This document shows, one piece after another, positions 7,804 through 16,363 of a stretch of 64,000 bases of DNA. The position numbers were made by a program, and so were the translations under genes. Under the pieces are notes generated by a model. That model ran no database searches. It was not told the DNA's origin and saw nothing but the letters and a program-made list of their open reading frames with translations. The DNA is from an uncultured Pelagibacteraceae bacterium (lineage in GTDB: Bacteria > Pseudomonadota > Alphaproteobacteria > Pelagibacterales > Pelagibacteraceae): the NCBI GenBank assembly GCA_902604525.1, contig CACKYY010000006.1:1-64000 (forward strand). The letters are read 5' to 3'. Every line of letters begins with the position of its first letter. The first letter of the stretch is position 1.

Positions 7804-8487
7804 ATGATTTTTAAACAACTGTTTGACACAAAATCTTCAACATATACTTATCTAATAGCTTCGGCAAAAGGTCGCGAAGCAATCATTATAGATCCAGTTT
7901 TAGAAAATGTTGATGAATATATAGATCATTTAAAAGAACTCGATTTAAAACTAGTGAAAGTAATAGATACTCATATTCATGCTGATCACATTACTGGTGC
8001 CTCAAAATTAAAAAGCAATACAAATTGTACAACAATTATGGGAGAACATTCTCCTGCTGAAACTGTAGACATCAAACTTAAAGATGATGAAATAATTGAA
8101 ATAGACCAATTAAAAATCAGATCAATGTATACCCCTGGTCATACTTCAGATAGTTACAGTTTTTTAATGGATAAATATTTATTCTCTGGTGATACTCTTT
8201 TAATTAATGGGACTGGGAGAACCGATTTTCAAAATGGTAGCTCTAAAGATGCTTATTATTCTCTTTTTCACAAATTATTAAAATTACCTGAGGAAACAAT
8301 TCTTTATCCTGGTCATGATTATAATGGAAAAAAATCTAGTACTATAGGCAAAGAAAAAGAGCATAACCCAAGACTTCAAGTAGAAAATATAGATCAATAT
8401 ATTGAAATTATGTCTAATTTAAATTTATCAAAACCAAAGATGATAGATCATAATATTTCTAGAAATCTAAAGCTAGGAAATGTTTAG
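7804..8487 (+). CDS. metallo-beta-lactamase-fold hydrolase, persulfide dioxygenase (ETHE1)-like
   Basis: A 227-aa MBL-fold protein. The metal site THIHADH (H57, H59, D61, H62) is followed by TPGHT (H113), FSGDTLL (D130) and YPGHDY (H171). The GRTDFQNG segment after the second motif is typical of the ETHE1/persulfide dioxygenase branch rather than glyoxalase II. It would oxidise glutathione persulfide to sulfite, relevant to sulfur detoxification from DMSP-, thiol- or sulfide-derived sulfur. It is divergent from the DUF4396 gene. Confidence 0.82.
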   Translation: MIFKQLFDTKSSTYTYLIASAKGREAIIIDPVLENVDEYIDHLKELDLKLVKVIDTHIHADHITGASKLKSNTNCTTIMGEHSPAETVDIKLKDDEIIEIDQLKIRSMYTPGHTSDSYSFLMDKYLFSGDTLLINGTGRTDFQNGSSKDAYYSLFHKLLKLPEETILYPGHDYNGKKSSTIGKEKEHNPRLQVENIDQYIEIMSNLNLSKPKMIDHNISRNLKLGNV

Positions 8488-8514
8488 TTATGCCCCTTTT
8501 AAAAAGAGGCATAA
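8488..8514 (+). terminator. hairpin terminator between convergent genes
   Basis: TTATGCC pairs with GGCATAA and the inner CTTTT with AAAAG, with one mismatch. The hairpin begins directly at the stop codon of the MBL hydrolase gene. There is no long U-tract. The remaining spacer to 8661 is AT-rich with three GTTAAC-containing stretches but no recognised gene. Confidence 0.5.
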
Positions 8515-8661
8515 GTTATAAATAACAAGAGAGATAATTAATCAAAAATAAATATGAATTCTTTAATTAATTAATTCACTTTTACAGTTAACAGAGATTT
8601 TTAATAACTATATTTGATCAAAACAGCTATGCGTTAACTGGGGTTAACAGAATGACAGTAG

Positions 8662-8979
8662 TTAAGACAAAAAAACAAATATGATTATCCAATAAGATAA
8701 AAGGCCAGAGAATATAGTTGCAATAACATTTTTTGAAAAATAACCAACTATAATTGCAACTAAAGCTCCAAATATTTTAGGATCATTCATTTCTATATAA
8801 GCTCCATAATCATTAATAAATATTGCAGGAAATATAATTGCAGGAAATACTGCAGATGGAACATAAGCTAAAACAGCTTTAATTTTTTCACCAAGAAGAT
8901 CTCTTCTAACTAGAGCAATCATAGTCATTCTGGTAAAATAAGTTAATATTCCAGCAATTGTAATTGATAGCCAAGTCAT
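8662..8979 (-). CDS. azlD: AzlD-family branched-chain amino acid exporter subunit
   Basis: A 105-aa protein with three to four membrane helices and the typical AzlD opening MTWLSITIAGILTYFTRM, followed by a VRRDLLGEKIKAVLAYVPSAVFPAI-type segment. AzlD pairs with AzlC to export branched-chain or related amino acids. The gene overlaps azlC by 4 bp (ATGA), so the two are translationally coupled. It is the last gene of a leftward run. Full family length. Confidence 0.88.
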   Translation of the reverse strand: MTWLSITIAGILTYFTRMTMIALVRRDLLGEKIKAVLAYVPSAVFPAIIFPAIFINDYGAYIEMNDPKIFGALVAIIVGYFSKNVIATIFSGLLSYWIIIFVFLS

Positions 8980-9662
8980 TTTTTTAACCTCAATAATAAT
9001 GCTGCAACGAATAAAGCAATAACAGGCGAAATAAGAATATAAGATTTAAATGGTGCTTCAAAAAATAATAAAGAACTAATACCGCAAACAAGCATTACAA
9101 TTACGTGATCCAATTTTTTTAAATCTTGAACAACAATTGCAATAAAAGTTAAGGGAATTGCAAATTTTAATCCAAGCTCTTCGGGAACAAATGAACCTAA
9201 TATTATCCCTGCAAGAGTTGCTATTTGCCAGCAAATCCAGAGTGTGCCTCCAGTACCAATTAAATGGTAATGCAAATATTCCTCTGTTTTATTTTTTTTA
9301 AAAAATTTATTAGACTCAGCAAACCCTTGATCTACTACAAAATAGGAAATTAAAAGCTTCTTAATAAAAGATAATTTTTCTAGATATTCAGATATAACAG
9401 CTCCATATAACAAATGTCTTGAATTGATTACACCTACTGAGGTAACGGCTACTATTGATGAAGCTCCACCCGATAACAATTGTAAAAATACAATTTGTGA
9501 TGCGCCACCAAAAATAATAATAGACATTGCATAGACTAAATATGGATTAAAACCGAGTTCAACACCAATTGCTCCACAAATTATACCAAATGGAATTACT
9601 GAAAGCATATGGGGAGCAACATCAATCATCCCTCTCATAAAAAGTTGTTTTTTTGATAGCAT
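8976..9662 (-). CDS. azlC: AzlC-family branched-chain amino acid exporter, large subunit
   Basis: A 228-aa polytopic inner-membrane protein. It has the AzlC pattern MRGMIDVAPHMLSVIPFGIICGAIGVELG and the FGGASQIVFLQLLSGG motif, followed by SRHLLYGA. With AzlD it forms an amino-acid efflux pair. It starts 14 bp after the iron ABC ATPase gene on the same strand. That could mean read-through from the iron operon, although no functional link is known. Confidence 0.9.
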   Translation of the reverse strand: MLSKKQLFMRGMIDVAPHMLSVIPFGIICGAIGVELGFNPYLVYAMSIIIFGGASQIVFLQLLSGGASSIVAVTSVGVINSRHLLYGAVISEYLEKLSFIKKLLISYFVVDQGFAESNKFFKKNKTEEYLHYHLIGTGGTLWICWQIATLAGIILGSFVPEELGLKFAIPLTFIAIVVQDLKKLDHVIVMLVCGISSLLFFEAPFKSYILISPVIALFVAALLLRLKK

Positions 9663-9676
9663 TTATTTTGTTTGTA

Positions 9677-10738
9677 TTAAAAACAAACTATATGATCAAT
9701 ATTAATTGGTCTTTTAATGCCAAATTTTTCATCAACTTCATGCTGGTGTACGTGATGAGAATGAACAAAAACAGGGATCAATAAATCACTATTAGTCTTT
9801 AAAGTATAAATAAAATTTGTACCTCTAAATTTTCTATCAACAACCTCTAACTTAAGATTACTTCGATCATCATGCTCGAGATCTTCTGGTTGTAATAACA
9901 ATTGTACATCTGAACCTTTTGGATAATGTTTTATAAAATTACCTTTAATTGTTCCTAAATCTTTATTTTCTAGCGAATTTTCACCTGTTACTTTAGCTGG
10001 AATTAATATCCCTCTATTTAAAAAATTTACTACTTCAACAGAGTTCGGGAAATGGTAAACATTATAAGGATCATCAAACTGCTTTATCTGGCCATCTAAA
10101 ATAATAGCACATTTATTTCCTAAATAAAAAGCCTCATAGGAGTCATGAGTAACTATTATCGTTGTAATTTTTAATCTGCTTAGTATTTTTTTTAATCTTA
10201 CTTGAATTTCCTCTTTAAAACTTTGATCAACATTTGATAGAGGTTCATCTAACAACAAAAGATCAGGTTGAGTTAATAGAGATCTTGCAAGAGAAGCTCT
10301 TTGTGCCTCACCTGCACTTATTTCATGAGGATATTTATGTAATATTTTTGAGATATCTAGAAATTCAATTATTTCTTTAAAACTTATTTTCTTTCTTCTT
10401 TTTCCTTTATTTTTCTCTGCGCCTAACAGTATATTTTTTTCAACAGTGTAATGTGGAAACAGACTATTATCCTGAAAAGCTAAGGATATATTCCTAAGCT
10501 CAGGTTCAATATTTTCTTTTTTAGATGATAACAATTTACCATTTAATTTGATTGATCCTTTATCAATTTTTTCTAATCCAGCTATTGTTCTAAGTATAGT
10601 TGTTTTCCCAATACCTGATGGACCAAGAATACACAAGGTTTCGCCCTCGTTTTCAATGTTAAAAGAGGCATTCTTAACCTTAGTTTTACCACCAATGGTA
10701 AAATCAACGTTTTTAATTTCTAAAAAATTTTTAATCAT
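9677..10738 (-). CDS. fbpC: iron(III) ABC transporter ATP-binding protein
   Basis: A 353-aa ABC ATPase. Walker A GPSGIGKTT is at 39-47, the Q-loop follows in LAFQDN, the signature SAGEAQR is at 140-146, and Walker B LLLLDEP is at 159-165 with the switch His in VTHDSYEA. A C-terminal extension (about 250-353) resembles the TOBE/regulatory region of FbpC/PotA-type ATPases. It energises import of ferric iron. It overlaps the permease gene by 4 bp. Other family names are SfuC and AfuC. Confidence 0.88.
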   Translation of the reverse strand: MIKNFLEIKNVDFTIGGKTKVKNASFNIENEGETLCILGPSGIGKTTILRTIAGLEKIDKGSIKLNGKLLSSKKENIEPELRNISLAFQDNSLFPHYTVEKNILLGAEKNKGKRRKKISFKEIIEFLDISKILHKYPHEISAGEAQRASLARSLLTQPDLLLLDEPLSNVDQSFKEEIQVRLKKILSRLKITTIIVTHDSYEAFYLGNKCAIILDGQIKQFDDPYNVYHFPNSVEVVNFLNRGILIPAKVTGENSLENKDLGTIKGNFIKHYPKGSDVQLLLQPEDLEHDDRSNLKLEVVDRKFRGTNFIYTLKTNSDLLIPVFVHSHHVHQHEVDEKFGIKRPINIDHIVCF

Positions 10739-12357
10739 TTTTCTCTCAGAATATATTTAGATGTAAGCATAATAAATGCAGTTGCAATTAAAATTAAAAA
10801 TAATGAAGGTGCAGCAGCAGCCTCAAGTAAATCCTCAGATGCAGAAATATAAGCAGTTGTTGCAAATGTTTCAAAGTTAAAAGGCCTTAAAATTAATGTA
10901 ATTGGAAGCTCTCTGATTATTTCAAGAGAAATTAATATTACAACAAACAAGAGTGAGTTTCTTAAATATGGAACATGAATATTCATAAATGTTTTCTGTT
11001 TTGAATAACCAAGAAGATAAGAACTTTCATCGACAGAGATATTAATTTTTTCATATCCAGATTTTATTCCATTAAATGCCAAAGAATAAAATCTTATAAA
11101 ATAAACAAGAACTAAACCAAGGATAGATCCTATAAACACTTTTTTTATAGATAATAGGCCTAGGGCCTGAACAATATTTTCATCAAACCATGCTATAAAG
11201 GTTATAAATGCTACTGCTAAAATGACTCCAGGAATTGCGTAACCAGAAATAGATAGAGTAGATAAAATATTTAATACTTTGTTTTTTGACACTCGGTTTC
11301 CATAATTTGAAATAAGAGAAAAAATTATTAAAACTGAGCTTGATAAAAATACTAAATAAATTGTATTTAAAGTGAGAGTAACAACTTGAAGATCAAAAAA
11401 GTTTTCAGGAAATTTGATAGTCCAATATAACATTTGACACAAAGGAAATAAAAAACTCAAAAAGAATAAAATAAAACAAGTAAAAAATGCAATAAGAGCA
11501 TTAGCTCCTGAAAGTTGTATTTTTTCTTTCTGTTTAAAGCCACCTTTTGTATTCGAGTGGTATCTTGCTTTTTTTCTAGATAAATTTTCTAAAATAAAAA
11601 GTGCAAATATAAATATTAAAAGAAAGAAAGATATCCTATTTGAAAAAGCTAAATCATCAAATGCTATCCAAGAATTATAAATTCCAGTTGTTAAAGTGTT
11701 GATTGAAAAAAAATCAACCGCCCCAAATTCTGCTAGAGTTTCCATCGCTACAAGAGATAAACCAGCCACTATAGCTGGCCTAGCCGCTGGTAAAATTAAA
11801 GAATAAAAAGATTTTAATTTTGAAAATCCTAAACTTCTTCCTAAATCAATTAAATTTTGAGATTGGTAAAGAAATGATGCTCTTGCAAGAATATATACAT
11901 AGGCAAATAAAGAAAAAGAAAGTGAAAGAACAGCTCCAAACAAACCATCAAATTTTGGGATATGCTGGTTGTAGTTTCCAGGTCCAAATAAATTTTTTAA
12001 AACAGAATATAGCGTTCCAAAATTCTCAAAAAAAGCTGTCAATGAATAAGCATAAATATAGGGAGGTACAGCGAAAGATAAAATCAGTGCCCATTTAAAA
12101 AAATTGCTAAGTGGAAATTTATAAAATGAAACTAAAAAAGCTGCACTGGTCCCAAATATAAAAGTTAGGACTAAAACACAAATTAGTAGAGTAAATGAAT
12201 TAAATATATATTCGAATAAAAAAGTATCTTTTAAAATTTGATAGTAATTAGAAGTATCCTCAAAAAAGCTAGAGAAAACAGTAATAATTGGGATCGCAAC
12301 AATAATAGAAATCAATAAAGAACTTAGAAACCAAAAATTAACTTTTCTTAAATACAT
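10735..12357 (-). CDS. fbpB: iron(III) ABC transporter permease (two-domain)
   Basis: A 540-aa membrane protein with about 12 helices and two permease-domain halves. Each half carries an EAA-type loop: LGRSLGFSKLKSFYSLILPAARPA in the first and LGYSKQKTFMNIHVPYLRNS in the second. This fused layout is typical of FbpB/SfuB ferric-iron permeases. It is separated from the substrate-binding gene by the 64-aa gene and a strong hairpin, which would lower permease expression relative to the binding protein. Confidence 0.9.
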   Translation of the reverse strand: MYLRKVNFWFLSSLLISIIVAIPIITVFSSFFEDTSNYYQILKDTFLFEYIFNSFTLLICVLVLTFIFGTSAAFLVSFYKFPLSNFFKWALILSFAVPPYIYAYSLTAFFENFGTLYSVLKNLFGPGNYNQHIPKFDGLFGAVLSLSFSLFAYVYILARASFLYQSQNLIDLGRSLGFSKLKSFYSLILPAARPAIVAGLSLVAMETLAEFGAVDFFSINTLTTGIYNSWIAFDDLAFSNRISFFLLIFIFALFILENLSRKKARYHSNTKGGFKQKEKIQLSGANALIAFFTCFILFFLSFLFPLCQMLYWTIKFPENFFDLQVVTLTLNTIYLVFLSSSVLIIFSLISNYGNRVSKNKVLNILSTLSISGYAIPGVILAVAFITFIAWFDENIVQALGLLSIKKVFIGSILGLVLVYFIRFYSLAFNGIKSGYEKINISVDESSYLLGYSKQKTFMNIHVPYLRNSLLFVVILISLEIIRELPITLILRPFNFETFATTAYISASEDLLEAAAAPSLFLILIATAFIMLTSKYILREK

Positions 12358-12375
12358 TTTTACCCTTTTTAATCT

Positions 12376-12425
12376 AAGTGAACATAATCAATAGTAGGGT
12401 AATAACTATTGAGTTATGTTCACTT
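12376..12425 (-). promoter_or_regulatory. long intra-operon stem-loop upstream of the iron permease gene
   Basis: AAGTGAACATAA (12376-12387) pairs perfectly with TTATGTTCACTT (12414-12425). CAATAGT (12389-12395) pairs with ACTATTG (12405-12411). The stem is about 20 bp with one bulge. It lies just 5' of the permease start on the minus strand and lacks a U-tract. It is more likely an RNA-processing/attenuation or stabilising element than a full terminator. Confidence 0.65.
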
Positions 12426-12433
12426 TCTAAAAA

Positions 12434-12628
12434 CTATCTTTTTAAATCAAAAACATTAGTAATATGATCAATATCACTTTTTTTAATTTTAGATAATTTT
12501 CTATTATTTATTTTATTTTTGATTTTTTCAACTTCCAACGTGCATGGTTCACATGTTATCTGACCCACTAGTGAACCACTCGCATCAGAAGAACTATTTG
12601 TATCAAAACTAAATAAATTCTTTTTCAC
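12434..12628 (-). CDS. small hypothetical protein with CxxC in the iron operon
   Basis: A 64-codon frame opening with GTG, 7 bp after the stop of the iron-binding protein gene. The sequence begins MKKNLFSFDTNSSSDASGSL and carries CEPC, followed by a basic, probably helical tail. There is no signal peptide or membrane segment. The family is not recognised. Position suggests co-transcription with the iron ABC genes, and the cysteine pair could bind metal, but that is inference. The GTG start has no clear Shine-Dalgarno, so it may not be translated efficiently. Confidence 0.45.
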   Translation of the reverse strand: MKKNLFSFDTNSSSDASGSLVGQITCEPCTLEVEKIKNKINNRKLSKIKKSDIDHITNVFDLKR

Positions 12629-12635
12629 TTATTAA

Positions 12636-13664
12636 TTACTTCCAACCTGCTGCAGTCATTACTTCTAATGCTGCTGCTTGATTTTTTCCATAAGAAGCTA
12701 GTTTAGTTTTCATATCTTGTTGAAAATCTAATCCTAAATTATTTACCACTAATGGACTTGGTGAAACACCTTCAATCATTGGAAACTCAAATGTATTGTT
12801 TGTGAAATGCTCTTGAGACTCTGGAGTTAATAAAAACTCTACAAGTTTAACAGCATTACCTTTATTGGGTGCTCCTTTTACTAAAGCTGCACAACTAACA
12901 TTCATATGTGTTCCTCTGCCATTTTGATTAGGAAAGAAAGGTTTTACTTTTTTAGCTGCTTCTTGTTGCTCTGCACCTTTTTTACCAGATAACATCAGAG
13001 CTAAATAGTAAGTATTAGCTACTGCAATATCAGCTTCACCAGCTGCCACTGCCATAATTTGAGCTCTGTCATTTCCTTTTGAATCTCTAGCCATATTTGC
13101 AACAACTCCTTTTGCCCATTCGGCTGTAGCTTTTTTTCCATTATTCGCAATTAATGAAGCCACAAGAGATTTATTATAAATATTACTTGATTTTCTAATT
13201 ACTAATCTACCTTTCCATTTAGGATCAGCTAGACCTTCATAAGACATTCCAGATAATTCAGCACCAGTTACTCTTTCTGGTGAATAATAAATTATTCTAG
13301 CTCTTTTTGCTATTCCAACCCATTTATTTGTTCTAAAGCTTTTTGGAACAGCGGCTCTTATAGCTTTAGATGTTAAGCCTCTTTGAAGATGACCTTTTGC
13401 ATCCATGGCACCACATCTTCCAGCATCAGCTGTGATGTATAGGTCAGCAGATGAATCTGCACCTTCGCTAATGATTCTTTTCTCTAAAGCACCTGATTTA
13501 CCATTAATTAAATTTACTTTGATCCCTGTAGCTTTTGTGAATTTTCCATAAAGCTCAGCATCGGCTTTATAATGTCTTGCATTAAATATATTGACTTCGT
13601 CTGCAGCCAAAAAAACTGGGGCAAATAAAGTTAAAATTAATGTAAAAATGTATATTTTTCTCAC
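12636..13664 (-). CDS. fbpA: iron(III) ABC transporter substrate-binding protein
   Basis: Start chosen at GTG 13664: a Shine-Dalgarno AAGGAGA lies just upstream, and the product then begins with a proper signal peptide (VRKIYIFTLILTLFAPVFLA). This gives 342 aa; an upstream in-frame ATG would add 17 basic residues and run through the operator. The mature protein shows the ferric-binding-protein pattern (DEVNIFNARHYKAD at the N-terminus, and the adjacent tyrosines in AVANTYYLALM expected to bind iron). It acts in the periplasm. Tandem Fur-like boxes upstream indicate iron-dependent repression. Family synonyms: SfuA, AfuA, IdiA. Confidence 0.92.
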   Translation of the reverse strand: MRKIYIFTLILTLFAPVFLAADEVNIFNARHYKADAELYGKFTKATGIKVNLINGKSGALEKRIISEGADSSADLYITADAGRCGAMDAKGHLQRGLTSKAIRAAVPKSFRTNKWVGIAKRARIIYYSPERVTGAELSGMSYEGLADPKWKGRLVIRKSSNIYNKSLVASLIANNGKKATAEWAKGVVANMARDSKGNDRAQIMAVAAGEADIAVANTYYLALMLSGKKGAEQQEAAKKVKPFFPNQNGRGTHMNVSCAALVKGAPNKGNAVKLVEFLLTPESQEHFTNNTFEFPMIEGVSPSPLVVNNLGLDFQQDMKTKLASYGKNQAAALEVMTAAGWK

Positions 13665-13692
13665 TTGTCTCCTTTTCTTTACCCTAATTGAT

Positions 13693-13736
13693 TTGCGAAT
13701 GAGAATTATTCTCAATGCGAATGATTATCAATCGCA
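13693..13736 (-). promoter_or_regulatory. tandem Fur-like operator upstream of the iron ABC operon
   Basis: Two near-palindromes lie side by side. Box 1 is centred on GAGAATTATTCTC (13701-13713). Box 2 (13716-13736) runs from TGCGAATGAT to ATCAATCGCA, an inverted repeat with one mismatch. Both repeat the word GCGAATGA (13694 and 13717). The AATGATTATCA core matches the classical Fur consensus. A TGATAAT that could serve as -10 (minus strand, 13730-13724) falls inside box 2, so binding would block RNA polymerase. Confidence 0.8.
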
Positions 13737-13779
13737 CATTTTGACGCAGTTTACAATGCTTTTTTTTAATATTTTGGAT

Positions 13780-14667
13780 TTATTTCCAGTCGCCAATCTT
13801 ACTAAATAAAAAGTTCCTAAAAGCTTGAACTCTAGCAGTATTTTTTAGAGATTGAGGGTAGACGAAATGTGCCTCTGTGATTGGTCCTTCTGATTTTGGT
13901 AATACTTTTATAACTTTTGAAGAGCCTGTTACTAAGTATTCTGGCAAAGCAGCTAAGCCAACTCCCGTCTCTACTGCAAGCAATAATCCCATTACACTAT
14001 TCACCTTCATAATTGTTTTTCTTTTTTTTCCATCATGCATTCCAAGTTTTAAAGCCCAATCAGGATTATAAACTGGTGAAGGTGCACCTTTTCCAAATGA
14101 AATGAACTTATGTTTGTTCAAATCATTCACAGTTTTTGGCATACCATTTTTCTCTAAATACTTACTTGAACCATAAATATAGTACTTAATATCAACTAAC
14201 TTTTTTTGAATATAGTTAAGCTGTTTAGGTCTTCTCATAAATATTCCAATGTCAGCTTGTCGAGTACTTAAATCTAATTCTTTATCATCAAAAACTAATT
14301 CTATTTCTATTTCAGGGTTCAGCGTCATGAATTCCTGAATTCTTGGTGTTAACCAATGAGTTCCAAAGCTTCTTACTGTAGTGATAGTTAATTTACCTGT
14401 AGGTTTATTTTTTTGATCTCCTAATGAAGTTTCAACCTCTTTAAGTTTACTAATTACTTCATGAGCGGTTTTAAAAACGTATTCACCATTTTCAGTAAGC
14501 GTTAGTCCTCTAGCATGTCTCTCAAATAATTGAACTTTTAAATCTTGTTCTAGAGATTGTATTTGTCTGCTTATTGCAGATTGACTTAGATTTAAGTTAA
14601 CAGTAGCGTTTGTAAAGCTACCAGCTTCAGCCACTGCATGAAAAATTTTTAATTTATCCCAATCCAT
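13780..14667 (-). CDS. LysR-family transcriptional regulator
   Basis: A 295-aa LysR-type regulator. The N-terminal helix-turn-helix runs from MDWDKLKIFHAVAEAGSF through NLSQSAISRQIQSLE to LFERHARGLTLTENG (about 1-65). A substrate-binding domain follows. It overlaps the upstream acuI-like gene by 1 bp and ends 116 bp before the iron-binding protein start, with the Fur boxes in between. The likely target is its own operon (acrylyl-CoA reductase) or a neighbour. The inducer is unknown. Confidence 0.9.
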   Translation of the reverse strand: MDWDKLKIFHAVAEAGSFTNATVNLNLSQSAISRQIQSLEQDLKVQLFERHARGLTLTENGEYVFKTAHEVISKLKEVETSLGDQKNKPTGKLTITTVRSFGTHWLTPRIQEFMTLNPEIEIELVFDDKELDLSTRQADIGIFMRRPKQLNYIQKKLVDIKYYIYGSSKYLEKNGMPKTVNDLNKHKFISFGKGAPSPVYNPDWALKLGMHDGKKRKTIMKVNSVMGLLLAVETGVGLAALPEYLVTGSSKVIKVLPKSEGPITEAHFVYPQSLKNTARVQAFRNFLFSKIGDWK

Positions 14668-15668
14668 TATTTATTTAAATCCACTAATACTCTTCCAGAA
14701 ATCTCACCTTTTAAAATTTTTGGATAAGTTTCTAACAATTCTTCTAGACCTACAGTTAAGATTGATTTTTCTAACAAATCAAAATCAATTAAATTTGAAG
14801 CTTCACCCCAAATAAATTCTCTTCTCTTGATACTACAATTAGCAGAGTCCATACCCCAAAGCTTAATACCTCTTAACATGAATGGTATAACACTTGTATT
14901 TAACTCGTTGTTATTTGCATTGCCACAAACTGCTACAATTCCATTAGGTTTAGTTTGAACAATTGCATTTGCCAAAATTTTTCCACCAACAGTATCTACT
15001 ACTCCGTCCCATAATCCTTTGTCTATAAGTCTTGGATCTTTGTCAAATTCAGCTCTATTTACAATGTTTTTAGCACCTAGAGACTTTAAATAATCTGACT
15101 TAGAATCTTTTCCTGTAACTGCAGTCACGTTGTAACCTAGTTTTGTTAATGCCATAATTGCTACACTTCCAACTCCTCCCGTTGCACCTGTTACTAATAC
15201 GTCGTTAACTTTTTCACCTAATAAAATACTTTCCCTTGCCTGAATTGCAAAAGCGCTCATTAATGAAGTGAAGCCTGCTGTTCCTAAAATCATTGCTTGC
15301 TTGGTTGTTAAATTATCAGGTTTTTTTACCAAAAAATCTGCATTTACTTTTGCTATTTGCGAATATCCACCATAGAAAATTTCACCTACTCTAAAGCCTG
15401 TTAAAATGACTTCATCACCCTCTTTAAACTTAGGGTTTTCACTTTCTAAAACTTTTCCCGCAAAATCTATTCCTGGAATGTGAGGAAATTCTTTTACTAA
15501 TCTTCCACCATTTTTTAGAATCATTCCATCTTTAAAATTTAAATCTGAGTAATCTACTTGGACAGTTACATCACCATGTTTTAAGAAACTTTTATCAATT
15601 GATTTAACTTCTCTCGTAAAATTTTCACCCTCTTGATTTACGATTAATGCTTTGAATTGATCAGACAC
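14667..15668 (-). CDS. acuI: acrylyl-CoA reductase (NADPH), YhdH/AcuI-type MDR protein
   Basis: A 333-aa medium-chain reductase of the YhdH/YhfP (AcuI) group. The MSDQFKALIV start, NFKDGMILKNGGRLV and HIPGIDFAGKV are characteristic, and the NADPH-binding motif VTGATGGVGSVA is at about 170-180. AcuI reduces toxic acrylyl-CoA to propionyl-CoA. In marine bacteria this serves DMSP breakdown through the demethylation or cleavage route. The gene lies between folE and lysR in a tight leftward run. Substrate assignment rests on family membership. Confidence 0.85.
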   Translation of the reverse strand: MSDQFKALIVNQEGENFTREVKSIDKSFLKHGDVTVQVDYSDLNFKDGMILKNGGRLVKEFPHIPGIDFAGKVLESENPKFKEGDEVILTGFRVGEIFYGGYSQIAKVNADFLVKKPDNLTTKQAMILGTAGFTSLMSAFAIQARESILLGEKVNDVLVTGATGGVGSVAIMALTKLGYNVTAVTGKDSKSDYLKSLGAKNIVNRAEFDKDPRLIDKGLWDGVVDTVGGKILANAIVQTKPNGIVAVCGNANNNELNTSVIPFMLRGIKLWGMDSANCSIKRREFIWGEASNLIDFDLLEKSILTVGLEELLETYPKILKGEISGRVLVDLNK

Positions 15669-15669
15669 T

Positions 15670-16287
15670 TTAATCTTTTGGTATACTTATAAATCTTAAA
15701 TATCTATTTTGATAACTTAGGTCTTCTTTAAATTGGCCTAAGTAATAATTTGTTACAGTTGTTGCTTGTTCTTTTTTTATTCCTCTCATAGTCATACATT
15801 GATGAGTAGAGTCTATTGTTACAGCTACACCTTTTGCATCTAAAGACTCCATTAAAGTTTTAGCTATTTGCATTGTTAATCTTTCTTGCGTTTGTAGTCT
15901 TTTTGAAAATACTTCTACAACTCTTGCAAGTTTACTTAATCCTACAACTCTTTCTTTAGGAATATAAGCAACGTGAGCTTTTCCAATAATTGGAGCCATA
16001 TGATGTTCGCAATGACTTTGAACTGAAATATTCTTTTGAATAACCATGTCGTCATATCCATCTACATCTCCAAAAGTTTTATCTAAAATTTTATCTGGAT
16101 CAACTTTGTACCCACCAAAATATTCTTTGTATGCCTTCATTACTCTTTTTGGAGTTTCTAAAAGCCCTTCTCGGTTAGGATCTTCGCCCAACCAAGTTAG
16201 AATAGTTTTGAAAGCCTGTTCAGCTTCTTTGTCAGTAACTTCGCTAGTTTCAATAATTTTATTGTCTGTATCTTTTACTAATTTCAT
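15670..16287 (-). CDS. folE: GTP cyclohydrolase I
   Basis: A 205-aa enzyme that converts GTP to 7,8-dihydroneopterin triphosphate, the entry to tetrahydrofolate synthesis. The zinc/active-site motif VQSHCEHHMAPIIGKAH is visible, followed by GLSKLARVVEVFSKRLQTQERLT and the CMTMRGI motif carrying the second zinc Cys. Length is normal. Folate supply matters here because many nearby enzymes pass one-carbon units to THF. It is divergent from hisI. Confidence 0.95.
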   Translation of the reverse strand: MKLVKDTDNKIIETSEVTDKEAEQAFKTILTWLGEDPNREGLLETPKRVMKAYKEYFGGYKVDPDKILDKTFGDVDGYDDMVIQKNISVQSHCEHHMAPIIGKAHVAYIPKERVVGLSKLARVVEVFSKRLQTQERLTMQIAKTLMESLDAKGVAVTIDSTHQCMTMRGIKKEQATTVTNYYLGQFKEDLSYQNRYLRFISIPKD

Positions 16288-16363
16288 AGCGCCTTTTTAT
16301 ACAGTAATTACTTAATTTTAAAATATTTAATATAGTGAGATTTATGCTAAATAGTCACTACAT
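16288..16363. promoter_or_regulatory. divergent promoter region folE / hisI
   Basis: A 76-bp AT-rich spacer between two divergent genes. It must contain both promoters. TTTAAAATATTTAATATAG is a plausible -10 rich stretch. No operator was recognised. Confidence 0.35.

Noticed and set aside
7782-7829. Longer N-terminus of the DUF4396 protein
   Set aside because: It would overlap the divergent hydrolase start and adds a segment not typical of the family; the ATG at 7781 is preferred.
8522-8661. GTTAAC-containing repeats in the convergent spacer
   Set aside because: Only three short, irregular copies occur in AT-rich DNA; no consistent spacing or palindrome beyond the hexamer.
13665-13715. Longer N-terminus of the iron-binding protein
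   Set aside because: It would add a basic stretch ahead of the signal peptide and run through the operator; the GTG at 13664 has a good Shine-Dalgarno.
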